DNA of 64,000 nt from Bostrychus sinensis (lineage: Eukaryota; Chordata; Actinopteri; Gobiiformes; Eleotridae): positions 4,661,649 through 4,725,648 of the forward strand of contig CM036243.1 of the NCBI GenBank assembly GCA_020698575.1, given 5' to 3'. How positions within the stretch are numbered: position 1 is the first letter of the stretch; each line of letters starts with the position of its first letter. The position numbers and the translations under genes are program-made. Shown in pieces: positions 32,877 to 44,504 of this stretch. The notes under the pieces were generated by a model. The model saw only the letters and a program-made list of their open reading frames with translations, did not search any database and was not told the DNA's origin.

Positions 32877-33985
32877 CAAATGAACATCCACCTCCCCTGC
32901 AGACTGAAATGGCACTACATCCATCACATGACGCAAACAGATCTGTCTGTCAATACTTGGGCTGCTTCACTCGAGGCAGCACCACACAGCCTTGACAGGT
33001 TACTTTTTGAGGCAACTAGAGCTAAAGAAATTGACATGAAGTATATGTATGTATGTAATGCAAAAATAAATGCTCAAAACATTTTAGCACCAACTTTACA
33101 CAGAAAATAAACTGCCATGATTTATTTTTGACCCTGTTTAGTAATACAACCATCTATCCTTATGTCTTTCTTATCTCCTTGGTGCATCTCTAGTCTGTGT
33201 GTGGGCCTGACCAATAGGGAGTGTAAATGGCAGACAGCGGTGATTAATGGTGCAGTAGTCGTCCCTGTGCACGAGAGGTGGTGCACTGTGCCCAGCCTTG
33301 TTCTGCTTGTTATTATTGTCATATTATTTCTACTTTTCCTTTTTTGAGGGCGGCCTTTTGCATTCATATTGCTGTCATAGCTTTAGGAACAGTCCATCCC
33401 TTTGAGGCTAGAATCAAATATATCTGATCTTATTACAGGCTGTGTTTGCAGAGAAAGCACAATTAACAGAGCTACAGTCCTCCATTTTGAAATCTCTGCA
33501 GAAAGGAAAATGCTCAGAATTCAGCCTGGTTCTGTTCAGTTATCTCAGTATTGATTTTGCTTGAAGGAAATCAAATAAGTGATGTCCAGAGAGCTTAAAA
33601 GTCCAGACGCTTCTGACTCAAACAAGAATATCAGCAACAAGTCGAAACATTCTTAAGATTATGGTCTATATAAGAATCCATATTACTACAAACTAGGAGT
33701 TCTCTCAAAGAATGTGCCTGCTGTCTTCCTTTACTGACCCCTTGTGGTTGGAGTTATTAGGCCCTCTCTTGCAATGGTACAGAATCCTAAAAAAACCTGT
33801 CATCCAGTAGTGTTCTGGATCCTGAACACTGAGCATTTCATTGAGCGTTTCCAGGGACAGCACTACAGAAAGCTAAAAGCGTCGCTTAAAGCAGATGTTT
33901 TGAGTGTAGTTTTTAACTTTGACAATGGTTATAAAAAGACATATGTAGCAGTATGTACTGCAGTCCTGAACCCCTCGCGCAAATG
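32877..33985. other. Non-coding, unassigned
   Basis: No exon or element is recognised. Small frames on both strands (33122-33367, 33744-34058) have no motifs. Confidence 0.3.
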
Positions 33986-33989
33986 CTCT

Positions 33990-34985
33990 CTCCCCATTGG
34001 TCTCATGTGTACGCAGGCATCCTATAAAGGTCCTCCTTATCTGGCCTTCTCTCTCTGACCTCATGCACTTGCTCCGCCTCCTGACTTCCACCTCCTGGGT
34101 TGAGCTACTGCTTACCTGCTCTCGGCAGGTAAGAGAAGCCCTTCTCCACTAAATATTGCTAGCCTTGCTCTAATGTATCATTCTATTTTTAGCGTGGACA
34201 ATCACTCGTACACCTGTGGAATGTAAATGATGCTTGCGGCACAGAAACGGTATGAATTCCCCTCGTTCTGAGTTCCCTGTGCCAATTTAGCATTAACTTA
34301 ACCTCTCCATTGTTTCTGTAGGCAGCCTGTAGCCTGCTAACTTAGCCTTCTCCCTTTATTGGAGCTAAATCCAGTTCACAAGTGGTATGTGTTAATATCT
34401 TTGGCTGGTTCATGAGCTCTAAATTAATATTTTTATTACTAATACCTCTTATTTTTAGATGCTGCTGTTTTGCCTATACCAGGTTTTCCTATGCCTGTTT
34501 TGGCTGCACCTATGTTGCCTACTGCATATGGTCCTGTTTTGCTATTATGATGCTGGGACTGTTAACTGTTAAACTGGTCGGTCCAACTGGTCGGTCTGGC
34601 ACTGTTCCACCGCTGCATGTATGGACCAATGTGGGACAGTTTAAATTTGTGCTGCTTTACAAGATCTTTTCTGTATTGTAGAGCATGCAATGTTTAACTC
34701 TATCAAGACATGTTATATGCAGTGTGTTGGTGTGTCTATTTGGGGTGGATTGGTCAATACTAATTCCATGATTCATGTTCTAGGAGCTGGAGGCCCTGTC
34801 TAGTGGTGGCAGTGATCAGCCTGGGTGGTGGTATCTTTTTATTTTGTTGTGCACCTTTGCCTTTTGTTGTTGTTGTGTTGTGGGTGTTTCCTTTTTAGGT
34901 ATTGCCCACATTTTGTTCCTACATCTCTGACTACAGCCTCAGCTTTACTGAAACTGTGAATAAACATTGTAATGAGTGGAACACT
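33990..34985 (+). other. Candidate non-coding transcription unit or LTR-like unit
   Basis: In order: CCATTGG, an inverted CCAAT box (33994-34000); TATAAA (34023-34028); a pyrimidine-rich stretch; a donor CAG/GTAAGA (34129); a possible acceptor TATTTTTAG near 34192; and AATAAA (34959-34964). Spacing between CCAAT, TATA and the donor is plausible for a transcribed first exon. There is no conserved reading frame. The 99-residue frame at 34382-34681 is Cys-rich but matches nothing I know. Confidence 0.25.
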
Positions 34986-35457
34986 GTCTTTTGCCTTATT
35001 AGTAATGCTTACCTGTGTGCTTTAAGCTGTGTTTATCAAATATTCTCCAGGTGAAATTCCTTGGGTGGCGTTGTTTGGCAACTGTATTAAGGTTAAGTAC
35101 CACTTATAATCATCAGTATATTCTCTGGGTGTTTAATAGTAGTATACTTCATACCACTCCCACCACACATAGGACATCATTTACCTTCAGAGGACCGGGG
35201 GCAGACACACACACAGGCTGCAAAGTCTCTACTTTAGACCTCAGTTTGCCATGAACAAAAAGAGTTTGAAAAAACAAGAAAAACATTTCAAAGATCAACT
35301 ATTGAAAGAGTGCTTACTCTGCATCTAATTATCGCTAACTGCAAATACCTTCAAAGTACACTGATTATTTTATAAAAACAATACTTTTTAACAGCTTTTG
35401 CCATAAATTTTACTTATTTATTTATCAGTTACAACCAAATTTATTAATGTATTTACC

Positions 35458-36180
35458 CATATACCCCAATTTTAAAAAGTTATGTTGCTCCTGTGTCCCC
35501 GTCACAAAACATCATAAAAAACTTATACATTCATAAAATGTTTTAATTTTTCATGAATTTTTTCATCAGCTTCTGTCCTGATCATAAATACAAAATATTT
35601 ATTCATTCATTCATTCATTCATTTTCTACCGCTTATTCCCGTTGGGGGTCGCGGGTGACTGGAGCCTATCCCAGTAACTTTGGGCCGAAAATATTTAATT
35701 ATTTTAAAAAATTTTAATATTCTCAATACAAAGTGGATTGTTTTAGGGGTCATTTTTTCCTGTGCTATGTACAATCTAAAAAACAACTCCCATTAAAACC
35801 CATTAATTATGCTTTAGGCTTCTGTGTTTCTATGAAATATGGCTCAGGTTTTTTTGTTTTTTATCCCTTATCACATGTTGATATTCTAAACACAAATCTA
35901 AAATGACTTCATTTTTACACTCTCTAACTAAATCTGTTACATTGCGTGTTCCTTTCAAAAAAACAAAAAACAAAAACAATCAAAATAGTATACAGCCATT
36001 ATTTTGTATAAATATTTTAATCAACTTAACCATAAATACCAAATATTTAATTATTTTCAGACTTTTAATCCTATTTATTCCAATTTATGTAGTAGCATCT
36101 CACATAATGCCTCTCCTTTTACTGTACACGTCTTCTATGCAAAAGTTAATTGGGCATACTGGGTTTTATTTATTTTTTGT
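35458..36180 (+). repeat. Relatives of the piggyBac-like repeat at 16233, in two parts
   Basis: CCCCAATTTTAAAAAGTTATG (35467), ATTCTCAATACAAAGTGG (35722) and CCTGTGCTATGTAC repeat the order seen at 16.2-16.6 kb. A second partial copy follows (ATAAATACCAAATATTTAATT, ATTTATGTAGTAGCATCTCAC at 36030-36110). A SINE C fragment interrupts the first part. Confidence 0.6.
35602..35687 (-). repeat. SINE family C, 5'-truncated, with 10-bp target duplication
   Basis: Only the last 86 bp remain: an ATTCATTC tail and TACCGCTTATTCCCGTTGGG in antisense, through CCTATCCCAGTAAC. It is flanked by perfect AAAATATTTA on both sides (35592-35601 and 35688-35697). Confidence 0.85.
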
Positions 36181-36209
36181 GACATTGCAGGACCTAAAAC
36201 TAACCTAAC

Positions 36210-36925
36210 CTAAAACTGCTATATTCCACCTGAGCAGCTGAAAGGCCAAAGGTGTTCCTGACAAGTGAGTGATAAGACTGGGAGGTATGGATTTTGTTTT
36301 GCTTTCTCTTTGACAAACAGCTCTGTGTTCCACCTGCGGGCCCTGCGTTGATAAGAAGAATACCCACCCAGACCCACTGCAGACCTGTCAGCCAGCAGCG
36401 GGACCACCTGTGCCCTGCCCTGCTTCACTGTGTGTTTTTGTGCTCTCAAACGTCCTGCGTTTAACCTGTCCCATTACCCGCTCTCTGCACCACTACGGCC
36501 GCATTAAGAGCCTTTAGTCACCGTCACGCTCGACTGGGGCTGTTACTCTGTAGACAGGAAATACAGGGGCGACGCCTCATGTACTCACTAATGGTTATGG
36601 GGCAATTAAAAAGCTCCATTAATGCTGAAGGAAAGGCGTGACATCGCAGGACCTGAAGGTGGACATAACCTGCTACAAGGATAGAGAGACACACAGTACT
36701 GCTGTCAAGTCACTGTTCTGACATTATTATTGTGTATTTGTAACAATAAGTTACTGTGTATATGCTGTCTGTTCCAGAAAACTAGCAACAGGTACAGAGA
36801 TGCTTTTGACACCACAGTAGCTAATGATGGTCCAGGCTACAAGGGTGAGGTCAGCACTATGTTCCTACAACCCTGTGTTCCCACCTTTTATAATTAAGTC
36901 CTATGTTCCCACATTTCTAGGGTGT
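36210..36925. promoter_or_regulatory. Unique block, candidate conserved non-coding element (36440-36660)
   Basis: Non-repetitive, GC-balanced sequence with GGCAATTAAAAAGCTCCATT and AATGCTG at 36601-36627 (TAAT/ATTA cores). No frame or splice sites are convincing. The enhancer role is inferred from composition and motif content. Confidence 0.25.
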
Positions 36926-38094
36926 TTTTACAACCCAAAATCAGTAAATGTTGGGAAGTTTTTTAATTTTTATTAAATGAAAACTAAAAAACTTTCAAAT
37001 CATAAGAGCCAAGATTTTATTCACAACAGAACATAGATAACATAACAAATTGCACTGAGAAATGTTACACTTTTATGAACAAAATGAGCTTATTTCAAAG
37101 TTGATGCCTGCTACAGGTCTCACAGTAGTTGGGACAGGGGCAAGCATCTCTGTCTTCTTTTCAGAACAGTTTGAAGATGTCTCAAGGTTCTGAGTTTCTG
37201 GAGTTTTGGTGTTGAAATTTGGCCCCATTGTTACCTGATATAGGTTTCCAGCTGCTGAAGAGTTCATGGTTGTCTTTGATGTATTTTTTGTTTAATGATG
37301 GTCCAAACGTTCTGTACAGGTGACAGTTCTGGACTGCAGGCCAGTTCTGCACCGAGCTATTCTACAACAAAGCCATGCTGTTGTAACGGCTGCAGTTTGT
37401 GGTTTTACATTGTCCTGCTGAAATACACAAGGCTGAAGGGGAGCACATGTTACTCTAAAACCTTTATAAACCTTTCAGCATTCATAGTTCCTTCCAAAAC
37501 ACACAGCTGCCCATCCCGTATGCACTTATACCTCCATCCCATCAGAGATGCTGCTTTTGAACTGAACGCTGAGAATTCACTGGAAGGTCTCCTCCTCTTT
37601 AGCCTGGAGGACACAGGCTTTGTAATTAATTAACCACGATAAATTGCATTTTTTATCAAATATAATTATTGGTCAGAAATAAAATACGAGCTAACTTGTA
37701 TGTTCTTTCATATTTTAACTTTATTTCCAACTAACACTGCAGTCAAACAGGGAGGTGGGCCTTTGTGCATTCACCCCTGCCTGAGTGCACTGAGTAACGT
37801 TCAGCGCGCTTCTCTCTGTGTCACCTCTCTCCTCCTCTGAGCTCCCTGTGACCTCCGGCTGGACCTCCTCTCTCAATCGCGCCTATTTTCCTGACAATGC
37901 TGCTCCTGTCCACTCTGAGTGTGTGTGTGAGTACATCAGTCAGCTGTGAGAACAATTGGAGATACAGTGTGCGATGCGTTTAAAAGTGAAAGAAAAGGAG
38001 TGAAGCCATGTACTTGCTGTGCGGTGGTGGAGCAACCTCCAAGAAAACTCTTCAGTTACCTGTACTGCACTCATAAAGGGACATGCATATCCAA

Positions 38095-39053
38095 CTGTCC
38101 CTCCAGGATTTTGTGATGTTGCATTGCAACTATTGCAAAATCAAGCAAACCCCACAAATTCAGCACGACCCTGCAACTTTGTCCAAACTCTGCAATTTTT
38201 TTACCGCTGTCTGTGGGCCGTCCCCTTTTCCGAGCAGAGCAGCTTCTCTCTCTCTCAGCAGCAGCGCAGAGGTAATGCGCGCCGGAGGTCAGAGCCACAG
38301 ACAAAGCAGCATGGAGGTGCGATGCAGAGGTGCGGCGCACTCACAGACAAAGCGGCGCGGAGGTGCAGCCCTGAGGTCGGGCACACTCCAAATCAGAGCA
38401 GCATGGAGGAGCAGCGGGGAGCTGCAGCACGGAGCTATCGCGCACAGAGGTCGCAGGTGCTCAGCAGCAGCAGCGTGTGTTGATGAGACTAAAGGAGGAG
38501 ACAAACGCAGTGCTTTCTAGTTTTGTCTGGTGTCACTCTGAAAAGCCCGTCTGCGTTGCCATGGTGATATAGTTGCCTAAAAAGTTGAATGGGCAGCGTA
38601 TTTAGACAACAATGAAGTTTGAGGTCATTGTTCTTTAAACGTTAATGTTGCAGACTAATAACCTTCCTGAAAACCTAGCACAGCAAACTTCCTCTGTTTT
38701 TAATGACTGGATGTTCTACAGCACACAACAGGAATCACCAGAGAAGATCTGAGAGGAACAGAATCAGAATCAGAGGCAGTGTAATAGCTTGGGCTGTTCA
38801 AATACAGGTATTTTTAATGAGATTATTACCACCTCACATATGTTTAAAAACAGATTTTGTTAGTTTTTATAGTTCTAGCTAATATTTTTAAGAAAAAGCT
38901 CAAGTAACATATTTTTATCACCTCTGGTACTTTTTCCCTGTGAATTATAGACAAAAAAAAAAAAAAAAAATGCAACTTTTAAGAAAATCCCCCGCAAAAT
39001 CAGGCTTTTTAGCAACAATCACAAAAATTGCCCACAAAATCCTGGAGGGACTG
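38095..39053. mobile_element. hAT-like element nested in the large transposon
   Basis: Left CTGTCCCTCCAGGATTTTGTG and right (reverse complement) CAGTCCCTCCAGGATTTTGTG are matching termini. Inner motifs (TTGCAAAATCA against AAAATCAGGC) also pair. The 8-bp flanks no longer match, so it is old or has rearranged. Overlapping frames of 145-154 residues at 38019-38520 cross the left boundary and are Ala/Arg/Ser-rich with no domain; I do not regard them as genes. Confidence 0.7.
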
Positions 39054-39079
39054 ATTGTTTTACTTACTCTATAGTCAGC

Positions 39080-39405
39080 TCAAACACATTAAAATGCACC
39101 AGGATACAGCAAATATTGTCTGTTATATAGATTTTTTCCCTGGGGGAGGACCCCCAGAGCTCCCGGTAAATTAGTTACACTCTTAACCTCTGTGACTCAC
39201 GACTTTCTCTTCTGTGAGCTGCAGACATCAGGGCTCAGCTCCTAACTTCCTCAAACCATCCAAATACCTGGCTTCAGAACAGAACAGAAGATAATTCACA
39301 TTTTTTATATTAATTCTATAATAATAATCTGCCATGTGCCACCACAATAAAATGACAGGACCCAGCTGGCCCCCCCAGTAAAAAAATCCTGGCTACGCCC
39401 CTGAT
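39080..39405. mobile_element. hAT end fragment (GGCTACGCCCCTG)
   Basis: It ends AAAAAAATCCTGGCTACG and CCCCTG, the inverse of CAGGGGCG termini like that at 20346. Only this end is visible. 39406-40100 is unassigned; it includes AATAAACAGAACTG followed by GTGAGT near 39491, a splice-donor look-alike. Confidence 0.4.
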
Positions 39406-40363
39406 CTTAACATAAGGTGACAACTTGTTCACCTTTTAGAATCCAACTACCAAAGCCGTAGAAGCTGTTGGCGCCGCGGTGTGTTGCATAATAAACAGAA
39501 CTGGTGAGTGTGCATGTATATTTCTTTGTCGAGTGCTAATGCTAGCACTAGCCTCGATGTACTGTATTGAGTGCTTGGTGTTTCCCAGGGCTTTGTTATG
39601 CTAATGCAACACTTTCTTTTGTATTTATATGCAGCTGTCTTGAATGGTTAAGTACTTAAGTTAACATGACACAATGATTTTGAATGTAATACTGTGTGCT
39701 ATGAATTTTGTTTAATACTTCATGATGCATTTATTTAATGCACTTTTTATGCGTTTCAGAGGTAATATTGTAAACTTTTTTTGCGTATTGTAATAATCTT
39801 AAAGGCCTTTTTAATATGAAAAGTATACATGCAACTCGCTAGTGGAACTGAAAACAAATGACCAAAACAATGATCTTGTTTTATCAATACAGGCCAGGTG
39901 AGCCCTGTTAGGTTCATGGCGAGCTAATAGAAAACTGACTAGGGCTAATTTTGTATGTTTTGTATTTCTATCACTATCAATAAATGGTGCCAGCAACTCA
40001 ACCCTGTGTGTGTCTTTACTGTACTGTACCAATTGCACCCAGAGTCAAACTTGGCCTTCTGATCCTAGCCCTATCTACTAGTGTATAACTTCACTTTAAG
40101 TCCCTTGCTTAAAGCAGCGTTAGCCCACACAGGTGCTATAAATGTCATTGAAACAATCATGCCGATGAGTGATGCAGTGTCGTCTGAGGGCCCAAAGACC
40201 ACCAGCATCCAATAAAGGTCTTCAGCCTTGTCCCTTACCCACCGAGATTTCTTTAGAGATTTTTCCATTTGTAAATAAAATATTAGCTCATGTGATTTGA
40301 AAAACTTTAAGTTTTCATTAAATTCACTTTTTAAAATGTCCCAACATTTCCGGAATTTGCGTA

Positions 40364-41115
40364 CTTGTGCTGTTCTACCTGTACAGGCCCCCTAATCTCC
40401 AGACATATGGCTCCTTTGTGTTATTTTCTGTATGAATTCACATTATAAATATGCTTACCGCTGCTCTATGCTCAGGCGTTATTTCATTGTTATGGAGCAA
40501 AGAAACTGCAGAGCAGCCCATATTTGCTGAGTTACTTTGTCCCTGTTTTCTCTGCTCTCTCTGATCTAAATTATGTAGCGTCCCTAACACCTCTGCCCAA
40601 TCAGAAAAGCATCCTGGAGCTCATTAAAGAACTGCACTCTGGTTCACTGGCTCTACCTGTCCCCCACCACAACACCCCCTGCAGCTGTCAACCCTCAGAT
40701 TAGGACAAACTGCAGGGTGTGTGCAAGCTGAAAGTATACCATTCAGTGCAGAATATGGTCAAATGTAGCATGTTGCTCTGGTTATGGATGCATTGTATTT
40801 TTAGGAATATTTTAGGGTAACAGCACTTTTTTTTTTTTAATTTGAAGCCTTGACAATTGATGGAGTGTATATAGCAGGACATCTGTAAATTGCTCGTACT
40901 GAATGAGAGTGAAAGTTTACCAGTCAAAGTGTGTTTTTATGGGGCTGTTTACACGGCAATGATACAGTAGTGGATCGACCTTGCATCTACATGAGAACTG
41001 GGTCTTTGTTTAATGAATACGCAGTCTTTTGAAAATGCTGGAAGACTCTCAGAAGGGAGTGCTGCTGGATGCTCTGCACTTGTGTAATAAGGTTTTTTAT
41101 TTTTTTCCCCTACAG
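40364..41115. other. Non-coding, unassigned
   Basis: No element or exon is recognised. The frames here are short and AT-driven. Confidence 0.3.
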
Positions 41116-41119
41116 CTGT

Positions 41120-41325
41120 TTTTTTTTTAGGAGTTTTTCCTTACTGAGAAGGAGTGTCCTGGGTCTGTTTAGTTTAGTGTAGTTATTGTTTGTGTTGATT
41201 GTATGTTAAGTCTGATTGTGTGTTTATGTTTGATTAACTGATTGTGAAGCCCTTTATGGCAACTTTTGTTATGGTACTGGGCTATACAAATAAAACTGAA
41301 TTGAAATTGAATTGAATTGAATTCT
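41120..41325 (+). repeat. ATTGA-tailed retroelement 3' end
   Basis: Sense copy of the family at 13130 and 44025: GGAGTTTTTCCTTACTGAG, GTCCTGGGTCTG, TGAAGCCCTTTATGGCAAC, GGGCTATACAAATAAAACTG, then ATTGAATTGAATTGA. The tail marks this as the 3' terminus. Confidence 0.7.
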
Positions 41326-41404
41326 GTGTTCTGGGAAAACTGCATCCTCAGTGAAAACAAGGACATGACAGCCAGAGTAACTAACAATCTCAAAATATGG
41401 TCAT

Positions 41405-41585
41405 CTCATCTGAGGCAGCAGTACTTCAGCTGGTAGAGCCATTAACCCAAAGGTTGGTGGTTCAAGCCCCTCTGCTGGCAATGCATCCTGCGGTGGTCAG
41501 AGAGGCCGTAGCCACAAAATGACAGCCATGCTTCCAAGTGAATGAATAATGCACTGATATGTAAAGTGTCTTTCAGTGTCAAGAA
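41405..41585 (+). repeat. SINE family B, partial
   Basis: A-box-like AGCTGGTAGAG, B-box-like GTGGTTCAAGCCCC, then GGTCAGAGAGGCCGTAG and AAGTGTCTTTCAGTGTC. The middle of the body is shortened. Confidence 0.7.
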
Positions 41586-42261
41586 AAGCACCACTGCTTC
41601 ATACATACATATTTTGATACTTCCCAGTCAGCAATACATGTATAAATCCTGACTGGTGTTTTAGAATTCATCAGCTCGGCCCAGAAAGACCATAAGTTTA
41701 AATGAAAGCTTTAAGCTGTGGCTTCTTCTGCAGTGTCTCACTTTGTCAGCAGGGTGAACAGCGCTGTTTGCTGGCTTTACAGGGTTACTGCAGATTTTCA
41801 CGCCTTCTATTTCTTGCTCACACCTTGTTCATATCCATATAGCTGCGGATCAGAGATAGCATGACTGTAGCGTTTACCTGACCAGTGTAAATGGCCATTA
41901 GGTGTTAGCCCTGCTCATTATGGCTGTTCATAGCCCCTTTTTTTCATCAAGATATGCTGTATGTTATGTTAAGAACATTAACAAATTATTTAGGTTTTAA
42001 CATGGTAATTATAGTTTGTCAAACAATAAACCAGAGCTGCCACACTGTCACAGTAATTGTTTTTATAATAAAGAAATAAATACATTGTCAGCCAGCATAA
42101 TCCGGATGGATTTGTCCATAAACATTTGGAAAATGAAATTAACATAACATTCCTGGATGAAACTACAGGTAAAAATGTACACAAAACACAACATAGTTTA
42201 TATCAAATAAACTACAGCAGATAGAGAGGCACTGGTAAAACGATTTCTATTTGTACTCATG

Positions 42262-43368
42262 GTCTCTGAGTAGTTATTGCATAAGTACTATGCAGTCCTT
42301 TGTGTATGATGAATATGGTGAATAAACATAAATAAATAACAGTAACATTGTCAGCGATGCTGTGTACATTGTGGTGAGAAGCACTAACAGCTGTTGATAT
42401 GGAGCGCAACAGTACCCGCCCCCCTCTGGTGCTATTCATTTTTCCTAGAGACTTTCCAAAAAATAGGGTGAGGAGCTCAGTTACCAGGGAGGAGCTCAGA
42501 GTAGAGCTGCTGCTCCTCCAGATCAAGAAGAGCCAGCTGTGGTGGCTTGGACATCTGTTCTGAATGCCTCCTGGATGCCTCCCTGAGGAGGTGTTCTGGG
42601 TATGTCCCACCAGGAGGAGGCCCCGGAAAGACTGGCCTGGGAACACCTTCCTACAGGAGATCTGGATGAACTGTCTGGGGAGAGGGAGGTCTGGGCATCC
42701 CAGCATAAACTGCTGTTCCCGTGACAAGGGCCCAGATAAGTGGAAGAAGATGGATGGATGGACTTTGCAAAAAATGTGCATTTTAGGGGTTTACAACCTT
42801 GCTGGAGGTTAATCAGCTGTGCTCAACTCATGACCATATCGCAAATCATTTTAATAAAAACATTTTTTTAAACATAAATAATCAGCAAAATACATTTGTA
42901 ACTTTGCCTTTTAACAAGTTTCAAATTTTTTTTAAAAAATTAAATTAATTGAGCTATGGTCATAAGCTACCACAGAGCTGATTAGCCTCCGCCAAGCTTT
43001 TAAACTCTTAATATACACATTTATCAAAAGTCTATGGGAAAAATTAATGGAAAATTTACTTTCAGCATCAGAGGGGGGCGGGCACTGAAGCATTCCATTC
43101 CACTTGTTATTGTTTACAGTGAAGCCAAACTTACCGTAAGGTGCACACCACATGACTGCTGTTTATGATGGAGGTTGTAGCGTGTGGCTCATGCTAGAGT
43201 TTAGCTTACTGTGCTCACAGAAAGGGTCTGTTTCTTCAATAGATATAGGGACACCTGTGAGTAAGTGTTTTCATGTATTTACACTGAGCTCTGAGTAGTG
43301 TAGCATGAGTACTATGTACAGTTCTTTGTGTATGATGAATATGGTGAATAAACATAGATAACAGAAAT
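42262..43368 (+). repeat. Pair of 75-bp direct repeats, 1 kb apart
   Basis: Positions 42262-42335 and 43287-43368 share CTCTGAGTAGT, GAGTACTATG and TTTGTGTATGATGAATATGG followed by TGAATAAACATA. One LINE fragment lies between them. They may be a local duplication or two dispersed copies. Confidence 0.65.
42465..42760 (+). pseudogene. LINE 3' fragment with 15-bp target duplication
   Basis: This encodes the last 95 or so residues of the same LINE family as 52531-53823. Motifs, across two frames, include REELRVELLL, KSQLWWLGHL, MPPGCLPEEVFWVCPTRRRP and a closing DKWKKMDGW before the GATGGATG tail. GACTTTCCAAAAAAT (42450-42464) and GACTTTGCAAAAAAT (42761-42775) form a 15-bp target-site duplication with one mismatch, so both ends of this 5'-truncated insertion are exact. 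A stop replaces an Arg codon in the LGHLFRMPP stretch. The reading-frame shift after RRRP shows it has been inactive since early on. It has no catalytic domain. Confidence 0.9.
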
Positions 43369-44020
43369 GGCATGTCCTGTCCCGACTCTGCACACATCAT
43401 CTTTAACCTAAAGAAAACTCCTGTCAGATAATACAATCATGTCAGCGCTCATGCACTCTGATGTCGTGCACTTTAGCTAATAAGTGTGTTCTTTTTCTTT
43501 CCATCTTCTGCACTATTCATGAGCGCCGCGTCTTACAATCCTCACAATGCTGTGTCCTACAAAGGCTGCTGCCCTCAGCCATGTCCCTCCTCAGTGTGGA
43601 TGTATGTAGAGTAACTGGCTCCACATTAGCAGGCACACTCATGCGTGAGACATAGTTTGCATTAAATAGTTGATGAGGTGTGGTTGTGTCAGCGTGGTTC
43701 TGCTCTGAGTGCTGCTGCACTTTTTGTCTTGTGCTAAATGTCTCCAGAGCTGAACCTCGGGAGATACACGACTGCTGTACATGTCAGATTGTACACAGGC
43801 AGCCACTCTACGCCAGCCATTTGTCACTAAATGTCAAGTGTGTCTGAGCTGGCGCTCCCTTAACCATCTGACAAGCCATTCCACGCATATATTTAGATTT
43901 TAGTTGTGTTGCTATATACTGATTTTATTTGCTTTGTGCAAACACCTAATTTCAAAAAAAGGTTAATGTACAAATGAAACTGAAACACTGCAGCTGATTC
44001 TAGATACCTAAGTTCAGATT
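42780..44020. other. Non-coding, unassigned
   Basis: Apart from the second copy of the direct repeat (43287-43368), no element or exon is recognised. Confidence 0.3.
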
Positions 44021-44024
44021 TTTC

Positions 44025-44285
44025 AGATTTATTTGTATTGCCCAATATCACAACAAAAGTCGCCTCAAAGGGCTTCACAAACAGTTGATCAAACATAAAC
44101 ACACAATCAGACTTAACACACAATCAACACAAACAATAACTACACTAAACTTAACAGACCCAGGACACTCCTGTCCTTAGACCCTCCTTCTTGGTAAGGA
44201 AAAACTCCTAAAAAACCCAGCTACGGGAAAAAAGAAGAAACCTTATGGAGCCCATATTGAAGGAGAGATCCTCTCTCAGGACGGA
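44025..44285 (-). repeat. ATTGA-type retroelement 3' end (antisense)
   Basis: It matches 13130-13350 almost word for word (CACAACAAAAGTCGCCTCAAAG, ACACTCCTGTCCTTAG, ACCTTATGGAGCCC) and extends about 45 bp further into the family (GGAGAGATCCTCTCTCAGG). Confidence 0.7.
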
Positions 44286-44504
44286 CATTTTCAATGCATA
44301 AGTTTATACAATGCATTGAAAAAGAAACATATTTGTTTCAGCATATGCCCTGCATTATAATCACATGACAATACATTTGTATTGTTCATCACATGCAAGA
44401 AGAAGAAAAAAAAATTAAACCAAATGCTGTATTGTAGGGGCAACAATGTACAGTATGTAATGTCCAAGTATATTCAAAAGTACATGTGATGACATTTACC
44501 ACAT

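Larger units (their letters stand above)
36931..40361. mobile_element. Large DNA transposon remnant with long inverted ends
   Basis: The left end (CAACCCAAAATCAGTAAATG, TTGGGAAG) and the right end (reverse complement CGCAAATTCCGGAAATG, TTGGGAC) form imperfect inverted repeats. These continue about 85 bp inward through AATGAAAACT, TTTCAAATCA, GAGC and ATTTTATT. TA flanks both ends. The left internal part (37000-37625) and right internal part (40110-40265, with GTCGTCTGAGGGCCCAAAGACC) resemble a widespread fish transposon whose ends read ACAACCCCAATTCC. Superfamily is left open. The middle is largely replaced by later insertions. Confidence 0.7.

Noticed and set aside
38019..38520. 145- and 154-residue plus-strand frames
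   Set aside because: They overlap in two frames, cross the left end of a hAT element and are low-complexity Ala/Arg/Ser-rich.
39470..39500. TTGGCGCCGCGG as a retroviral primer-binding site
   Set aside because: No LTR end is seen next to it and no polymerase motifs follow. The match to a primer-binding site is short.
42257..42781. 174-residue minus-strand frame
   Set aside because: It is antisense to the LINE fragment at 42465-42760, which has clear sense motifs and a target-site duplication.
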